Origin: Pedobacter schmidteae
GTDB lineage: Bacteria; Bacteroidota; Bacteroidia; Sphingobacteriales; Sphingobacteriaceae
NCBI GenBank assembly: GCA_945901155.1
Contig: CAMDKO010000002.1
Location: forward strand, 1 to 64,000
Direction: 5' to 3'
Length of the DNA stretch: 64,000 nt
The notes below the pieces were generated by a model. The model did not search any database. It worked only from the letters and a program-made list of their open reading frames with translations, and was not told where the DNA came from. Below, one piece after another: positions 44,825 to 54,596 of the stretch (positions are counted from its first letter, which is position 1; every line of letters begins with the position of its first letter). Both the position numbers and the translations under genes were made by a program.

Positions 44825-45706
44825 TTGATGAACAAATACCTCTGGCAAACACTAGATTTTCTATTGTATAGCAATATTTTTATTGCTTTATGTGCAGTAT
44901 CTCAGGGTTTGGTAACTTACTGGCTCATACAGGCCAAACCTGAACCGTATGTATTAGGTCTCTTATTCTGCTCTACCCTGGCTCTCTACAATTTTAGTAT
45001 ACTGCTTTCAAAACCTGAAAAACCAGAGATTTCGAGATTCCAAAGAGTTAGATGGATATTTTCACATTATCGGCTAATGATTACCCTAACAATCATTTCA
45101 GCGATCGCAATAATCCCATTGAGCTTTTTTTTGAATAATTCTTCTAACATACTTCTAATTGGATTGGGTCTTATATCTATTGCCTATAACCTGCCCATTT
45201 TTTCTATTGATGATAAACGATTTAGCCTTCGCAATATTCCCGGAATAAAGCTTTTTATTATCGCTATGGTTTGGGCAGCAAGTTGTGTGCTCCTCCCGAT
45301 CCTTACAATAGAGGGGACTAATTCTGTGACAATTACGCTAAATGAAACGATACTATTATTTTCAATGCATTTTTTTTTCATTGCCGCTATTACAGTTCCA
45401 TTTGATATACGAGATATTTTTCAAGATAAAAGCAACCAGTTGAAAACCATTCCCGTAATTTTCGGTGAAAAAAAATCATTACTGATTTGCCAGGTATTAC
45501 TGGCATCCTACCTGTTACTTTTGTTTAACTTTACTGAAAAGATTGACGGAAATTTTTTTGCACTCAGTTTGACCATATTTGTATCTGGCTGGCTTATTTT
45601 GAAATCGAAATGGAAGAAAAATGAATATTATTACTTTCTTTTTCTAGATGGAACAATGATTCTCCAATTAATTATGCTACTCATATTTAGTACTATTCCA
45701 TTATGA
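44825..45706 (+). CDS. UbiA-like membrane protein with a degenerate first Asp motif
   Basis: A 293-residue, about eight-helix membrane protein. The second half holds DIRDIFQDKSNQLKTIPVIFG, which looks like the second Asp-rich motif of UbiA prenyltransferases. The first motif position, NxxxDxxxD, is instead occupied by LYNFSILLSKPEKPE with no Asp. It may be an inactive or functionally diverged UbiA-superfamily protein; the call rests on a single motif plus topology. It overlaps the start of the MOSC gene by 4 nt. Confidence 0.72.
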   Translation: MMNKYLWQTLDFLLYSNIFIALCAVSQGLVTYWLIQAKPEPYVLGLLFCSTLALYNFSILLSKPEKPEISRFQRVRWIFSHYRLMITLTIISAIAIIPLSFFLNNSSNILLIGLGLISIAYNLPIFSIDDKRFSLRNIPGIKLFIIAMVWAASCVLLPILTIEGTNSVTITLNETILLFSMHFFFIAAITVPFDIRDIFQDKSNQLKTIPVIFGEKKSLLICQVLLASYLLLLFNFTEKIDGNFFALSLTIFVSGWLILKSKWKKNEYYYFLFLDGTMILQLIMLLIFSTIPL

Positions 45707-46362
45707 AGAACATTGATATTATTTCCATAAACATTCTTGGCAAAGCTGAGCTTTTGGTATCAGATCATCAAAAAGCGATGACAGCATTTAGAAAAATAGC
45801 CATACAAGCTGAAGGAATTAAATTAGAACATACAGGTTTTTTGGGTGATATGGTCAAGAATACTAAACACCACGGCGGAAATGATAAGGCAATATGCTGC
45901 TATAATGCCGACCATTTTGAGAAATGGAAAAATGAGCTGGGATTCGACCTTACACAAGGAGCATTTGGCGAAAACCTGACTTTGCAAGGAGAAAATGCAC
46001 ATGAGCGCCATGTTTATATCGGCGACCGCTATCAATTAGGCGAGGCAATAGTGGAAGTATCAGAACCCCGCGGACCATGCTATATGATTGGCATCAGGTA
46101 TAACTATAAGGAATTTCCAGTGCATCTTCAAACATCAGGGCTTACCGGCTATTACCTAAGAACAATACAACCTGGCTTTGTTAAAAAAACTGACCAGCTG
46201 GTCCACTTGAGTTCACACCCCGAAAAAATATCTGTCATGGATGTGAATTATGTACGCTATCACGATCAAGAAAATAAGGAATGGATAGAGCGCTTAGTTA
46301 ACCTGAATGAACTAACTGAGGAATGGCGGATGATGTTTGAAAAGAGACTCGTCAAATTATAG
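45703..46362 (+). CDS. MOSC-domain protein (YiiM-like)
   Basis: A 219-residue soluble protein: FGENLTLQGE with the MOSC core, HGGNDKAICCYN, and VSEPRGPCYMIG containing the conserved Cys expected to bind the molybdenum cofactor-derived sulfur or substrate. YiiM-type proteins reduce N-hydroxylated compounds using molybdenum. Translationally coupled to the UbiA-like gene (4-nt overlap). Convergent with the response regulator. Confidence 0.9.
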   Translation: MKNIDIISINILGKAELLVSDHQKAMTAFRKIAIQAEGIKLEHTGFLGDMVKNTKHHGGNDKAICCYNADHFEKWKNELGFDLTQGAFGENLTLQGENAHERHVYIGDRYQLGEAIVEVSEPRGPCYMIGIRYNYKEFPVHLQTSGLTGYYLRTIQPGFVKKTDQLVHLSSHPEKISVMDVNYVRYHDQENKEWIERLVNLNELTEEWRMMFEKRLVKL

Positions 46363-46422
46363 TATAAGCCAATTATTAATAAGAGTACCAGGTCTTGACC
46401 TCCTGTATTCTGATAGAGTTGT

Positions 46423-47112
46423 TTACTCAATCACAAACTTATAGCCTACTCCACGCACAGTTTGCATAAAATGAGGTCTATCAGGATTACTTTCAATTTT
46501 TTTCCGTAAGCGCACAATATGCATGTCTAGCGTTCGAGTATTCACATCAGAGTTATAGCCCCAAACAACCATCATTAACTCATCACGATTGATAACTTGA
46601 TTGGCATTTTTTAAAAAATAAAGGAGAATCCTATTTTCCAGAATGGTAAGCTCAATCTTTTTATTTTCACGCAACAATGAATGCTTGTTCGGATGATGTT
46701 CCATATTGCCGAACTTATAGACTTCAGATTTTTCGTTATTGATTACGAATTTAACTTTGTTGTCAATTAAAGCTACCAGAACATCCATGTTAAATGGTTT
46801 GGTCACATAATCTGAAACTCCAAAACTGTAGGCATCAATTTTATCAATATCCTGCGACTTGGCAGTAACCATAATGATCAAATTATCAAAACCTAGCTTT
46901 CTAACATTCTGACAAATCTCAGAACCTTGTTTGGTAGGCAACATCCAGTCAAGCAGTACAATATCCGGCTGTTCTATCATAATCAACTCCTCTGCAATCT
47001 GCCCGTCTGAAGCTTCTACTACTTTATAACCCTCGGCCTGCAAACGATGTACTACCAGGAATCTTAAATTTTCATCATCCTCAATAACGGCAATCTTAAT
47101 TTCTTTTTGCAT
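46423..47112 (-). CDS. OmpR-family response regulator
   Basis: A 229-residue two-domain regulator: receiver with the acidic pair E11-D12-D13, phosphoacceptor D55 (LLDWMLP) and conserved KPF Lys (about 107); C-terminal winged helix DNA-binding domain (ENRILLYFLKNANQVINRDELMMVVWG, RTLDMHIVRLRKKIE, VRGVGYKF). Encoded 2 nt after its kinase. Confidence 0.96.
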   Translation of the reverse strand: MQKEIKIAVIEDDENLRFLVVHRLQAEGYKVVEASDGQIAEELIMIEQPDIVLLDWMLPTKQGSEICQNVRKLGFDNLIIMVTAKSQDIDKIDAYSFGVSDYVTKPFNMDVLVALIDNKVKFVINNEKSEVYKFGNMEHHPNKHSLLRENKKIELTILENRILLYFLKNANQVINRDELMMVVWGYNSDVNTRTLDMHIVRLRKKIESNPDRPHFMQTVRGVGYKFVIE

Positions 47113-47114
47113 AA

Positions 47115-48788
47115 TTATATATCGTAAGGCAATTCTATTGTAAATTCAGATCCCTTTCCAAAAACACTCACCACCGCTATTGATCCGCTCATAAATTTAA
47201 CCAGTTCTTTACAGAATGCCAAACCTAGGCCCACACTACCCTGCTGGTTATATTCATTTTGAACTCTGAAAAATTTTTTAAATATGTTATTTATATCCTT
47301 AGCTGGAATACCGATTCCATGATCTGAAAATTTCAAAACAAGCTGCTTTTTAACTTTAACAATACTGATCTTTAAAATTTTATTTTCGGGTCTTGAGTAT
47401 TTATAGGCATTGTCAATCAGGTTTTGAAAAATACTACCCAATAATACCGGATCAGATTTAAAATATTCAACACCTTCAATATCACAGCTAATATCAAAGA
47501 TAGGATACTTCAATTGGTAACTGTCAATTAAATTCTGGCAAAACACCTCCAGGTTAATGTTTTCTAGGTTAATTTTGATTGCTTTATTCTCTATTTGGGT
47601 GAACGAAAGCAACTTATTCATCAGGTCATTAAGCTTATCGGCCTCTTCATCTAATATCTTTCCATAATGCAGCCTTTCTTTGTCTGAGAGTGTTGAAGCA
47701 CTCCTGATATTATTGCCTGCTATCTTGATCACACTAACAGGAGTTTTAAACTCATGGGTCAGATTGTTTATGAAATCATATTGAAGCTTAAATAGCTTAC
47801 TGTTTATATTCAGATTTCTAAATATTAAATAGGCAATTAAAACCAGTATGAAATAGGAAACAAATAATCCACCGGCAATTGGCATGAACCTGGTATTAAT
47901 CTCCTTCTGCAAAAAACTTTTACTTGAACTGTAATACAATTTATAATCAGAAAAAGGCCCCGATAAAGGAAGGTCATTACTGATGATATCTGAATTATTT
48001 TCAAGTGACTCATAAACCAGTTGTTTAATAGTTATAGATTGATATAATTCAGGTCTCGTATTCTTTATTTTTAGCTTGAGCGGATCTAGATAGAAGGAAA
48101 ACATGTCTAATTCGTAAACCGGTGAGAACTTCTGTTGAGTTTTCATCAGGTCTTTGTAGATTTTTAACTCCTCCCGTCTTGGGATATTCAGGTAGGTGAT
48201 TCTTTGAGACATTATGCTGTAAAAGACATTAAATCGATCAGAATCGCTGAGAGCACGGGTCGTGTCTGCCGACTCAATAAAACCGCTGAATTTAATCGCC
48301 ATTTTATTGAATTCATCATTTGTTTTTAAAGAAAAAGTATTGCTTGGCTGGCCCCTTTTAAACAATACTATTGAATCTTGATCAAGATTCCTGGCAAATT
48401 GATAAACCGCTTTAGAGCCTAAAGAAAAATTATTAACCCGTATTCCATCTGGAATAGTATGATTACTAATTGCTGCATCATAAAAAACAACACGATCAAC
48501 AAAGTTGAATTTGGTAAAAATTTTGTCAATATACTTTGCTGCCTGTGCCGAATCCAAAAACCCCTGATAGAATGAAATTTCAGGAATCTTATTTTGAAAA
48601 AAATCATCATAAGGTTTAATAGTCTCTTCCAGAACCTCAATTTTCTGAGAAGCAAATTCATTCTCAACATACTTGCTAGTGAGTTTATAGGCCAGGAATA
48701 ATGCTCCACCAAGCGCAGCTGTAATTAGAATTAGGAAAATTATAACCAGAGAAAAATTTTTACGATAAGTTTGCTGATATTCCTTCAT
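47115..48788 (-). CDS. Membrane sensor histidine kinase
   Basis: A 557-residue kinase: helix at about 13-35, a large periplasmic sensor of about 265 residues, a second helix near 305, then H-box HEFKTPVSVIKIAG (His phosphoacceptor), N-box FQNLIDNAYKYS and the G boxes DHGIGIPAKD and GLGLAF. The stimulus is unknown; the linked gene codes for a secreted peptidase. Starts 4 nt after the peptidase stop. Confidence 0.95.
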   Translation of the reverse strand: MKEYQQTYRKNFSLVIIFLILITAALGGALFLAYKLTSKYVENEFASQKIEVLEETIKPYDDFFQNKIPEISFYQGFLDSAQAAKYIDKIFTKFNFVDRVVFYDAAISNHTIPDGIRVNNFSLGSKAVYQFARNLDQDSIVLFKRGQPSNTFSLKTNDEFNKMAIKFSGFIESADTTRALSDSDRFNVFYSIMSQRITYLNIPRREELKIYKDLMKTQQKFSPVYELDMFSFYLDPLKLKIKNTRPELYQSITIKQLVYESLENNSDIISNDLPLSGPFSDYKLYYSSSKSFLQKEINTRFMPIAGGLFVSYFILVLIAYLIFRNLNINSKLFKLQYDFINNLTHEFKTPVSVIKIAGNNIRSASTLSDKERLHYGKILDEEADKLNDLMNKLLSFTQIENKAIKINLENINLEVFCQNLIDSYQLKYPIFDISCDIEGVEYFKSDPVLLGSIFQNLIDNAYKYSRPENKILKISIVKVKKQLVLKFSDHGIGIPAKDINNIFKKFFRVQNEYNQQGSVGLGLAFCKELVKFMSGSIAVVSVFGKGSEFTIELPYDI

Positions 48789-48792
48789 CCCG

Positions 48793-50679
48793 TTACTTAC
48801 GGCTTAGATTTTTATCAAGAAATAGTTCAAGTTCTTTATAAAACTCAAGTCTGTTATCAATGTTTCTAAAAAAATGACCTTCGTCCTCTTTTAAAATATA
48901 AGTAACAGGAACATTTTTCTTCTTGAGTTCCTTTACAAACTGATTAGTTTCGTTCATATTCACTCTTGGATCTTTGGCACCCTGGGCGATTAAAACAGGA
49001 ACTTTTATCTTATCGGTGTGAAAAACAGGAGATACTTCCCTAAAGTAGTCTGCATCTGTTTCAGGATTCCCAACGGTTTCATAAAACATTTGTTGATAAG
49101 GCCTGAAGTAGGGTGGTATATCTTTGAGGTACGTAAATAAATTGGTAAACCCTGAATGTGATGCTCCGCAGCGATATAGTTCAGGTTGTGTAATCAGACC
49201 ATGAAGGGCTGAGAAACCTCCAAAACTTGAACCATAAATGGCGATGCGAGAAGGATCAGCTATCTTTTCTGAGATAAGCCAGCCAACTCCATCGGTGATA
49301 TCATCCTGCATCTTTCCACCCCATTCTTTAAAACCAGCAGTCCAAAATTTCTTACCATAACCTTTAGAGCCTCTGAAATTAACCTGGAACACAGCATATC
49401 CCCTATTTGCAAGAAATTGCACTTCAGAATTATAGCCCCAGCTACTTCTTGAATCAGGACCTCCATGAGGCATCACAACCACTGGAAGGTTTTTCTTTGT
49501 TCTACCTTTTGGAAGCGTTAAATAGCCATTTACGAGAAGGGAATCCCGTGTCATGAAGCTTATAGGCTTCATTTCGGCCATATCATTCACCACTAATGAA
49601 GGGTTAACATCACTTAATTTAACCAGTTTATTTTCTTTAATGGTGTATTGATAAAATGATCCTGGATTATGATCAGTGTAGGTACGAACTATGAATTTCT
49701 TTTCTGCTGAGTCAGAGCTACTCACTCGAATTTCTGTATTTGGAAAAAGCTTTTCAAGCCTATTGAAAATGCTTTTTACAGATTCATCTAAATAATGACG
49801 TTCCTTTTTCCAGGTTTCATAACCCACATAAGTTAATTTACCTTTATTGACTGAATAAATTGCTTCAGAAACATCTACATCAGGGTTACTGTAAATAGTT
49901 CGATGCTCCTTTCCCGTTTTACAATCCAATTCAACCAATGCCATCTTATCCCGATTCTTGTTTGACAAAGCATAAATAAAACTATTGTTAGCGCTAAATG
50001 CTACAGGCAAAATGCTGGTTTTGAAATTATTAGTCAAAACCGGACTGAATATTTTATTTTCACTATCACGATAGAGCAAGGTTTCATTAACTCCATCACT
50101 TGCTATTGCCATACGCAATTTACCGGAAGGATCAGAATACCACTTAGTTATATTTCCCGGATTCTCAAGTAGTAAGGATAATTTACCGGATTGAATATTT
50201 AACCTGTAGGCGTCAAATACAGTAGAATCACGCCTGTTAAGCGCAACTAATACCTGATTATCAAAAGTACGCCCTGTAGTTATTAACCTGATTTTAGCAT
50301 AGTTAAAAGGCAGCAGCTCCCTTTTATTTGTTCCATCAATTTTTACTGCAAATAATCCGGCATCTTTATCTTCGGCACCACTTTTTAAATACAGTATCTC
50401 ATTATTACTTGCCCAAAAATAATTCGAAATACTACGGTTGCTATCACATGTTAACTGGATGGTATTTTTCCCATCCCAAGTTTCTACATAAATGTGAATG
50501 CGATTATTGTCCGGCTTCAGATAGGAAATAAACTTCCCATCAGGTGATACCAGAAAAGATGTTTTAATAGGCGCACTGAAAAAATTTTCAATTGGAATTC
50601 GCTCAACTGTTCCTTCAAATGAGCAGGACACCAGAGTCAGCAATACAAATAAGAAAAAGTAATTTCTAAATACCTGCAT
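48793..50679 (-). CDS. S9-family (prolyl oligopeptidase) lipoprotein peptidase
   Basis: A 628-residue lipoprotein: leader with lipobox LVSC at residues 16-19. A seven-bladed beta-propeller-like N-domain (DGKFISYL and similar blocks) precedes the alpha/beta hydrolase domain with the catalytic triad: Ser in YGSSFGGFSA, Asp in AQGAKDPRV, His in EDEGHFF. Such enzymes cleave peptides in the periplasm or at the cell surface. First gene of an operon with a two-component system. Upstream 295 nt contain GTTACAA (50753-50759) and its complement TTGTAAC (50783-50789), a weak dyad of unknown meaning. Confidence 0.93.
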   Translation of the reverse strand: MQVFRNYFFLFVLLTLVSCSFEGTVERIPIENFFSAPIKTSFLVSPDGKFISYLKPDNNRIHIYVETWDGKNTIQLTCDSNRSISNYFWASNNEILYLKSGAEDKDAGLFAVKIDGTNKRELLPFNYAKIRLITTGRTFDNQVLVALNRRDSTVFDAYRLNIQSGKLSLLLENPGNITKWYSDPSGKLRMAIASDGVNETLLYRDSENKIFSPVLTNNFKTSILPVAFSANNSFIYALSNKNRDKMALVELDCKTGKEHRTIYSNPDVDVSEAIYSVNKGKLTYVGYETWKKERHYLDESVKSIFNRLEKLFPNTEIRVSSSDSAEKKFIVRTYTDHNPGSFYQYTIKENKLVKLSDVNPSLVVNDMAEMKPISFMTRDSLLVNGYLTLPKGRTKKNLPVVVMPHGGPDSRSSWGYNSEVQFLANRGYAVFQVNFRGSKGYGKKFWTAGFKEWGGKMQDDITDGVGWLISEKIADPSRIAIYGSSFGGFSALHGLITQPELYRCGASHSGFTNLFTYLKDIPPYFRPYQQMFYETVGNPETDADYFREVSPVFHTDKIKVPVLIAQGAKDPRVNMNETNQFVKELKKKNVPVTYILKEDEGHFFRNIDNRLEFYKELELFLDKNLSRK

Positions 50680-50974
50680 TATCCAATAAATTTATTCAAA
50701 TTTCGTTCAAAAAAAATTAGTCACCTATTCGTTGCAGAAAATACTGATAAATGTTACAACGAAAAATTACTTGCGATACGTTTTGTAACTAATCTCTCAA
50801 TGTAATGATTTCCATTATAATCATAAAAAACCCATCGTAACATTTAAACTACATGACCTATTTATTGCAATATCATGAGCTAAGTGTTCTGAACTTTAAT
50901 TCAGACTTTCAGTCAAATTTAATTCCAATACCCTTAACTTTAAGGATTCAGAAATTAAGTACCCCAATTAAATC

Positions 50975-52780
50975 ATGAAGAAAATCATCTTTTTTCTTAT
51001 TCTGATAATTTCCTCTTTAGGGCTAAAAGCTCAGCTAAGTTCGGAGGAGGCTCTGGCCATACAATATTTTCAATCAGGAGACTTCGAGAAGGCGGCTATG
51101 CTGTATGAAAAGCTTTTCAACCGAACAAAAAACACAAGTTTTTATGACCCGTATTTCAACAGTTTGTTAAAACTCAAACAATTTAATGAGGCTGAAAAAC
51201 TATCTCGAAGCTTATTTAAAAGCAATCCAGAAAATTTCACCTATTCTGTTGATATTGGCCGTATTTATCAAGAAAAGGGTGATCAGGAAAAAGCATTAGA
51301 ATGGTTTAATACGTTGATTAGGACTATGCCCGCCAATGAGTTTGCAATCAAAGATCTCGCAATAACCCTCTATCGTGCTGAAGCTTATGATTTTTCAATT
51401 AGAGCTTTTATTACCGGCAGAAAGCTACTCAATAATGAGAATGCTTTTAATTACGACCTACTCAGTCTGTACCGGTTCCGTAAAGACAAACCAAATCTCA
51501 TTCAGGAATATATAAATCTTCTGAGCACAAATCCTGAAGCATTGCCACAGGCGCAAAGTGTACTTGGAAATATTCTGGAGGGTAGCGAGGATTTTAATCA
51601 GTTAAGAACATCGATCTTACGCAGGCTTCAAAAGGAGCCTCAAAGCATAGTCATGACAGAATTTTTAACCTGGCAATATATCCAGCAAAAAGATTTTGAT
51701 ATGGCTTTAAGGCAGACATTTGCTTTAGATCGCCGACTTAAAGAAGATGGAAACAGGGTCTTTGACCTTTCTCGTTTACTGATATCCAACCAAGCATTCG
51801 ATCAAGCCATTGAATCATTAAACTATCTGGTTTCAAAAGGTGCTAACAATAAATATTATATCCCTGCTAAAATTGAGCTTCTTAATGTAAAAACTAGGCA
51901 ATTAACTTCCATCAAGTTCAGCAAAGAAAATCTGATCCATTTAGAAAATGATTTCAACGCGCTTTTAAACGAATTTGGAAGAAGCTCAGGAACAGTATTT
52001 GCAATACGTCAATTAGCTAATTTACAGGCATATTATCTCGAGAAACCAGCTGTTGCTGCACAGCAACTCGAAAAATTATTGGAAATAAATGGCTTGCCGT
52101 CACAAATTATCGGACAAATAAAGTCGGATCTTGGCGATATTTATATTCTTACAGGCGAGGTATGGGAAGCAGCTCTTTTATATGGCCAACTTGAAAAAGC
52201 TTATGCAAATGAGCCATTAGGCCAGGAGGCAAGATACAAGAATGCAAAATTAGCTTATTATCAGGCAGATTTTATATGGGCAAAGGCACAACTCAATGTG
52301 CTGAAAAGTTCAACTTCCCAGTTAATTGCAAATGATGCACTAAATCTCAACCTGCTTATTTCAGATAATCTGCAAAACGAAGCAGATACTGCAGCACTCA
52401 GAAAATATGCATATGCAGATTTTATGATTTTTAAAAATCAATCCGATAAAGCATTAACTATACTGGATAGTATATCTGTTCTTTTCCCGGGGAATTCACT
52501 TGCTGATGATATTTTCATGGCAAAATCAAAAATTTTCATTAAAAACAATGATTTCAACCAGGCAATTGAGCAGCTAATGGGAATAATTGAAAATTATCCG
52601 ACAGAACTTTGGGGTGATGATGCGGTATTCATTCTGGCCGATATTTATGAAACAAAATTAAACCAACCGGCTAAAGCACTTGAATTATTTCAAAAGATAA
52701 TTACTGATTTTCCGGGTAGCTTATATGTGATAGAGGCAAGAAAACGTTTCCGTAAACTAAGGGGCGATAAGCTCGGATAA
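50975..52780 (+). CDS. Periplasmic TPR protein
   Basis: A 601-residue protein with a signal peptide (MKKIIFFLILIISSLGLKAQ) and a long series of degenerate TPR helices (for example SEEALAIQYFQSGDFEKAAMLYEKLF, EKALEWFNTLIRTMPANEFAIKDLAITLYRA, KALELFQKIITDFPGSLYVIEA). No enzymatic domain. Probably a scaffold; partners unknown. No close operon partner upstream; the DUF4286 gene follows 46 nt later. Confidence 0.88.
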   Translation: MKKIIFFLILIISSLGLKAQLSSEEALAIQYFQSGDFEKAAMLYEKLFNRTKNTSFYDPYFNSLLKLKQFNEAEKLSRSLFKSNPENFTYSVDIGRIYQEKGDQEKALEWFNTLIRTMPANEFAIKDLAITLYRAEAYDFSIRAFITGRKLLNNENAFNYDLLSLYRFRKDKPNLIQEYINLLSTNPEALPQAQSVLGNILEGSEDFNQLRTSILRRLQKEPQSIVMTEFLTWQYIQQKDFDMALRQTFALDRRLKEDGNRVFDLSRLLISNQAFDQAIESLNYLVSKGANNKYYIPAKIELLNVKTRQLTSIKFSKENLIHLENDFNALLNEFGRSSGTVFAIRQLANLQAYYLEKPAVAAQQLEKLLEINGLPSQIIGQIKSDLGDIYILTGEVWEAALLYGQLEKAYANEPLGQEARYKNAKLAYYQADFIWAKAQLNVLKSSTSQLIANDALNLNLLISDNLQNEADTAALRKYAYADFMIFKNQSDKALTILDSISVLFPGNSLADDIFMAKSKIFIKNNDFNQAIEQLMGIIENYPTELWGDDAVFILADIYETKLNQPAKALELFQKIITDFPGSLYVIEARKRFRKLRGDKLG

Positions 52781-52826
52781 AGGCATAAAGACTTAATTTA
52801 TAAATCCCTATTCCTATATTCGCAAC

Positions 52827-53135
52827 ATGATATTATTTAATATAACCATAATTTTGGATGATGAGATTCATAATGAATGGTTGCACTGGATGAAGACAAG
52901 ACAGATTCCAGATGTAATGAATACAGGATGTTTTGTTTCTAACCGCCTGCTTAATGTATTAGATTCTCCAAATGAAGGAGTTACCTACTGTGTTCAATAC
53001 ATTTCTGATTCTTTAGAAAACCTGAATGAGTTTAAACAAAAACATGAGCATATGATTCAGGCCAATATGCCTGAGCAATTCAATAATAAACTTGTACTAT
53101 TCCCAACGGTAATGGAATTTATCGACAATCAATGA
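52827..53135 (+). CDS. DUF4286-family protein
   Basis: A 102-residue protein matching my recollection of DUF4286 (MILFNITIILDDEIHNEWLHWMK, dimeric ferredoxin-like fold, with YCVQYISDSLENLNEF). Function unknown. TATATTCG, one base off the -7 consensus, sits 4 nt before the ATG, suggesting a very short leader. Its stop overlaps the rfbC start by 4 nt (ATGA). Confidence 0.85.
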   Translation: MILFNITIILDDEIHNEWLHWMKTRQIPDVMNTGCFVSNRLLNVLDSPNEGVTYCVQYISDSLENLNEFKQKHEHMIQANMPEQFNNKLVLFPTVMEFIDNQ

Positions 53136-53674
53136 ACATACTAACAACAAAAATAAAAGGACTTTTTTTAATTGAGCCAAAGATCTGGAAAGATGACCGA
53201 GGCTATTTTTTTGAAAGCTATAATAAAAAACGCTTTGAAGAAGCTGGTATATATGTAGATTTCGTACAGGATAATCAGTCACTTTCCCAAAAAGGAACCT
53301 TAAGGGGCTTGCATGCACAGGCTGATCCTCATGCTCAAGGAAAACTTGTTCGTGTAATTCAGGGAAGAGTCATTGATGTTGTGGTTGATATAAGAAAGAA
53401 TTCGGAAACCTATGGAGAACATTTGACCGTTGAGCTTAGCGGAGAAACGAATCAGATGTTTTGGGTACCCCCTGGATTTTTACATGGCTTTGTCACTCTG
53501 GAAGATAATACCATTTTTAGTTACAAAGTTTCAGAACTTTATAATAAATCAGCTGAGTTTGGGATATTATGGAATGATCCTGAATTGAACATAGACTGGG
53601 GAATTTCACCAGATGAAGTAATCTTATCAGAAAAAGACCAAAATCTACCCTTATTTAAAGATCTTTCTTTATAA
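53132..53674 (+). CDS. rfbC: dTDP-4-dehydrorhamnose 3,5-epimerase
   Basis: A 180-residue RmlC cupin enzyme: epimerises dTDP-4-keto-6-deoxyglucose on the way to dTDP-L-rhamnose. Family blocks RGYFFESYNKKRFEEAG, QDNQSLSQKGTLRGLHAQ (catalytic His), VIQGRVIDVVVDIRKNS and VPPGFLHGF are present; the motif Tyr appears in FSYKVSELY. rfbA, rfbB and rfbD are not in this window, so it is an orphan of the pathway here. Followed by a strong hairpin. Confidence 0.96.
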   Translation: MNILTTKIKGLFLIEPKIWKDDRGYFFESYNKKRFEEAGIYVDFVQDNQSLSQKGTLRGLHAQADPHAQGKLVRVIQGRVIDVVVDIRKNSETYGEHLTVELSGETNQMFWVPPGFLHGFVTLEDNTIFSYKVSELYNKSAEFGILWNDPELNIDWGISPDEVILSEKDQNLPLFKDLSL

Positions 53675-53675
53675 C

Positions 53676-53703
53676 AAAAAAAGCCGGAGCAATGCTCCGG
53701 CAA
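53676..53703 (-). terminator. Strong hairpin terminator
   Basis: Perfect 8-bp stem GCCGGAGC (53683-53690), loop AAT, GCTCCGGC (53694-53701). An A-run (53676-53682) precedes it on the plus strand, giving a T-run on the minus strand: terminates the OmpA gene and perhaps rfbC from the other side. Confidence 0.8.
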
Positions 53704-53725
53704 TAAACAAAGAGTTTATTCAACT

Positions 53726-54586
53726 CTACTTAATAAGATTGTAAAGTTCGTCTAGTTTAGGAGATAATACAATCTCTATCCGTCTGTTACGACTTCTGAT
53801 ATCTGCATCATTACCCACTTCTATCGGCTGATACTCCCCCTTACCAGTAGCTGTTATTCTATTACTTTCTATCTTTTCAGTTTCTGTCAAGAATCTAACA
53901 ACTGAGGTTGCTCTAAGTACGCTTAGGTCCCAGTTATCTTTAATCTGTCCAAGATTGACCACACGCTGACTGTCAGTATGACCCTCAACTGAGATATTAA
54001 TTTCTGGCTGAGTTTTTAAGACCTTAGCAAGTTCTTGCAAGGCAAGCTTTCCCTTTTCATCAATAATGATGCTGCCACTACTAAACAAAAGCTTATCTGT
54101 AAGAGAAACGTATACTTTTCCATTTCTGATATCTACGCTTAAACCACTTTGTTGAAATCCTAGCAATGCCTTCTGTAACTTATTCTTAAGTGCATTTGTT
54201 GCTTCATCTCTTTTGCGTAAAATATCTTCAACTTCCTTTAAACGCGCTTCACGCTTATTTAAATCATCCGAAAGCTTCCGAATTTCAGAAGATGAATTAG
54301 AACGTAATGAAGTGTAACTGTCATCAAGTCCTTTTAGCTTTTTTTCAAGATTAGAAATCTTTGCTCCGAGTTCTGTGATCTTTGCCTGAAGTATAGCAGT
54401 ATCAGATCTCAAACTAACAATCTCGCCCTCTAAAGAGTTTATCTTTAATCTTGCTGCTTCCCAGCCCAACGACAAGGAGTCTTTCTGTGCTAATAATGTA
54501 TTCAACTTCTTTGGCGACATAACAACACAAGAAGTTATTAAGCTAATAAAAAACAAAGCAAAGGCAGGGATGAATAATTTTCTCAT
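53726..54586 (-). CDS. OmpA-family lipoprotein
   Basis: A 286-residue lipoprotein: leader MRKLFIPAFALFFISLITSC (lipobox ITSC), long coiled-coil region (residues about 30-150, heptad-rich, K/E/L), then an OmpA peptidoglycan-binding domain (INISVEGHTDSQRV, LSVLRATSVVRFL, ITATGKGEYQPI, SRNRRIEIVL). It anchors the envelope, probably bridging outer membrane to peptidoglycan. I started at the ATG at 54586; the upstream extension to 54610 has no leader and would overlap the previous gene. Confidence 0.93.
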   Translation of the reverse strand: MRKLFIPAFALFFISLITSCVVMSPKKLNTLLAQKDSLSLGWEAARLKINSLEGEIVSLRSDTAILQAKITELGAKISNLEKKLKGLDDSYTSLRSNSSSEIRKLSDDLNKREARLKEVEDILRKRDEATNALKNKLQKALLGFQQSGLSVDIRNGKVYVSLTDKLLFSSGSIIIDEKGKLALQELAKVLKTQPEINISVEGHTDSQRVVNLGQIKDNWDLSVLRATSVVRFLTETEKIESNRITATGKGEYQPIEVGNDADIRSRNRRIEIVLSPKLDELYNLIK

Positions 54587-54596
54587 ATCAATAGAT

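Noticed and set aside
46363-46422. Terminator between the MOSC and response-regulator genes
   Set aside because: Only a 5-bp stem (AGGTC-TT-GACCT) with no T-run on either side; too weak to call.
50680-50974. RNA gene or riboswitch upstream of the S9 peptidase or the TPR gene
   Set aside because: AT-rich with only a short 7-bp dyad; no recognisable conserved RNA fold.
53132-53674. Horizontally acquired rfbC
   Set aside because: Base composition resembles the neighbours and it overlaps the upstream DUF4286 gene; being apart from rfbABD is not sufficient evidence.
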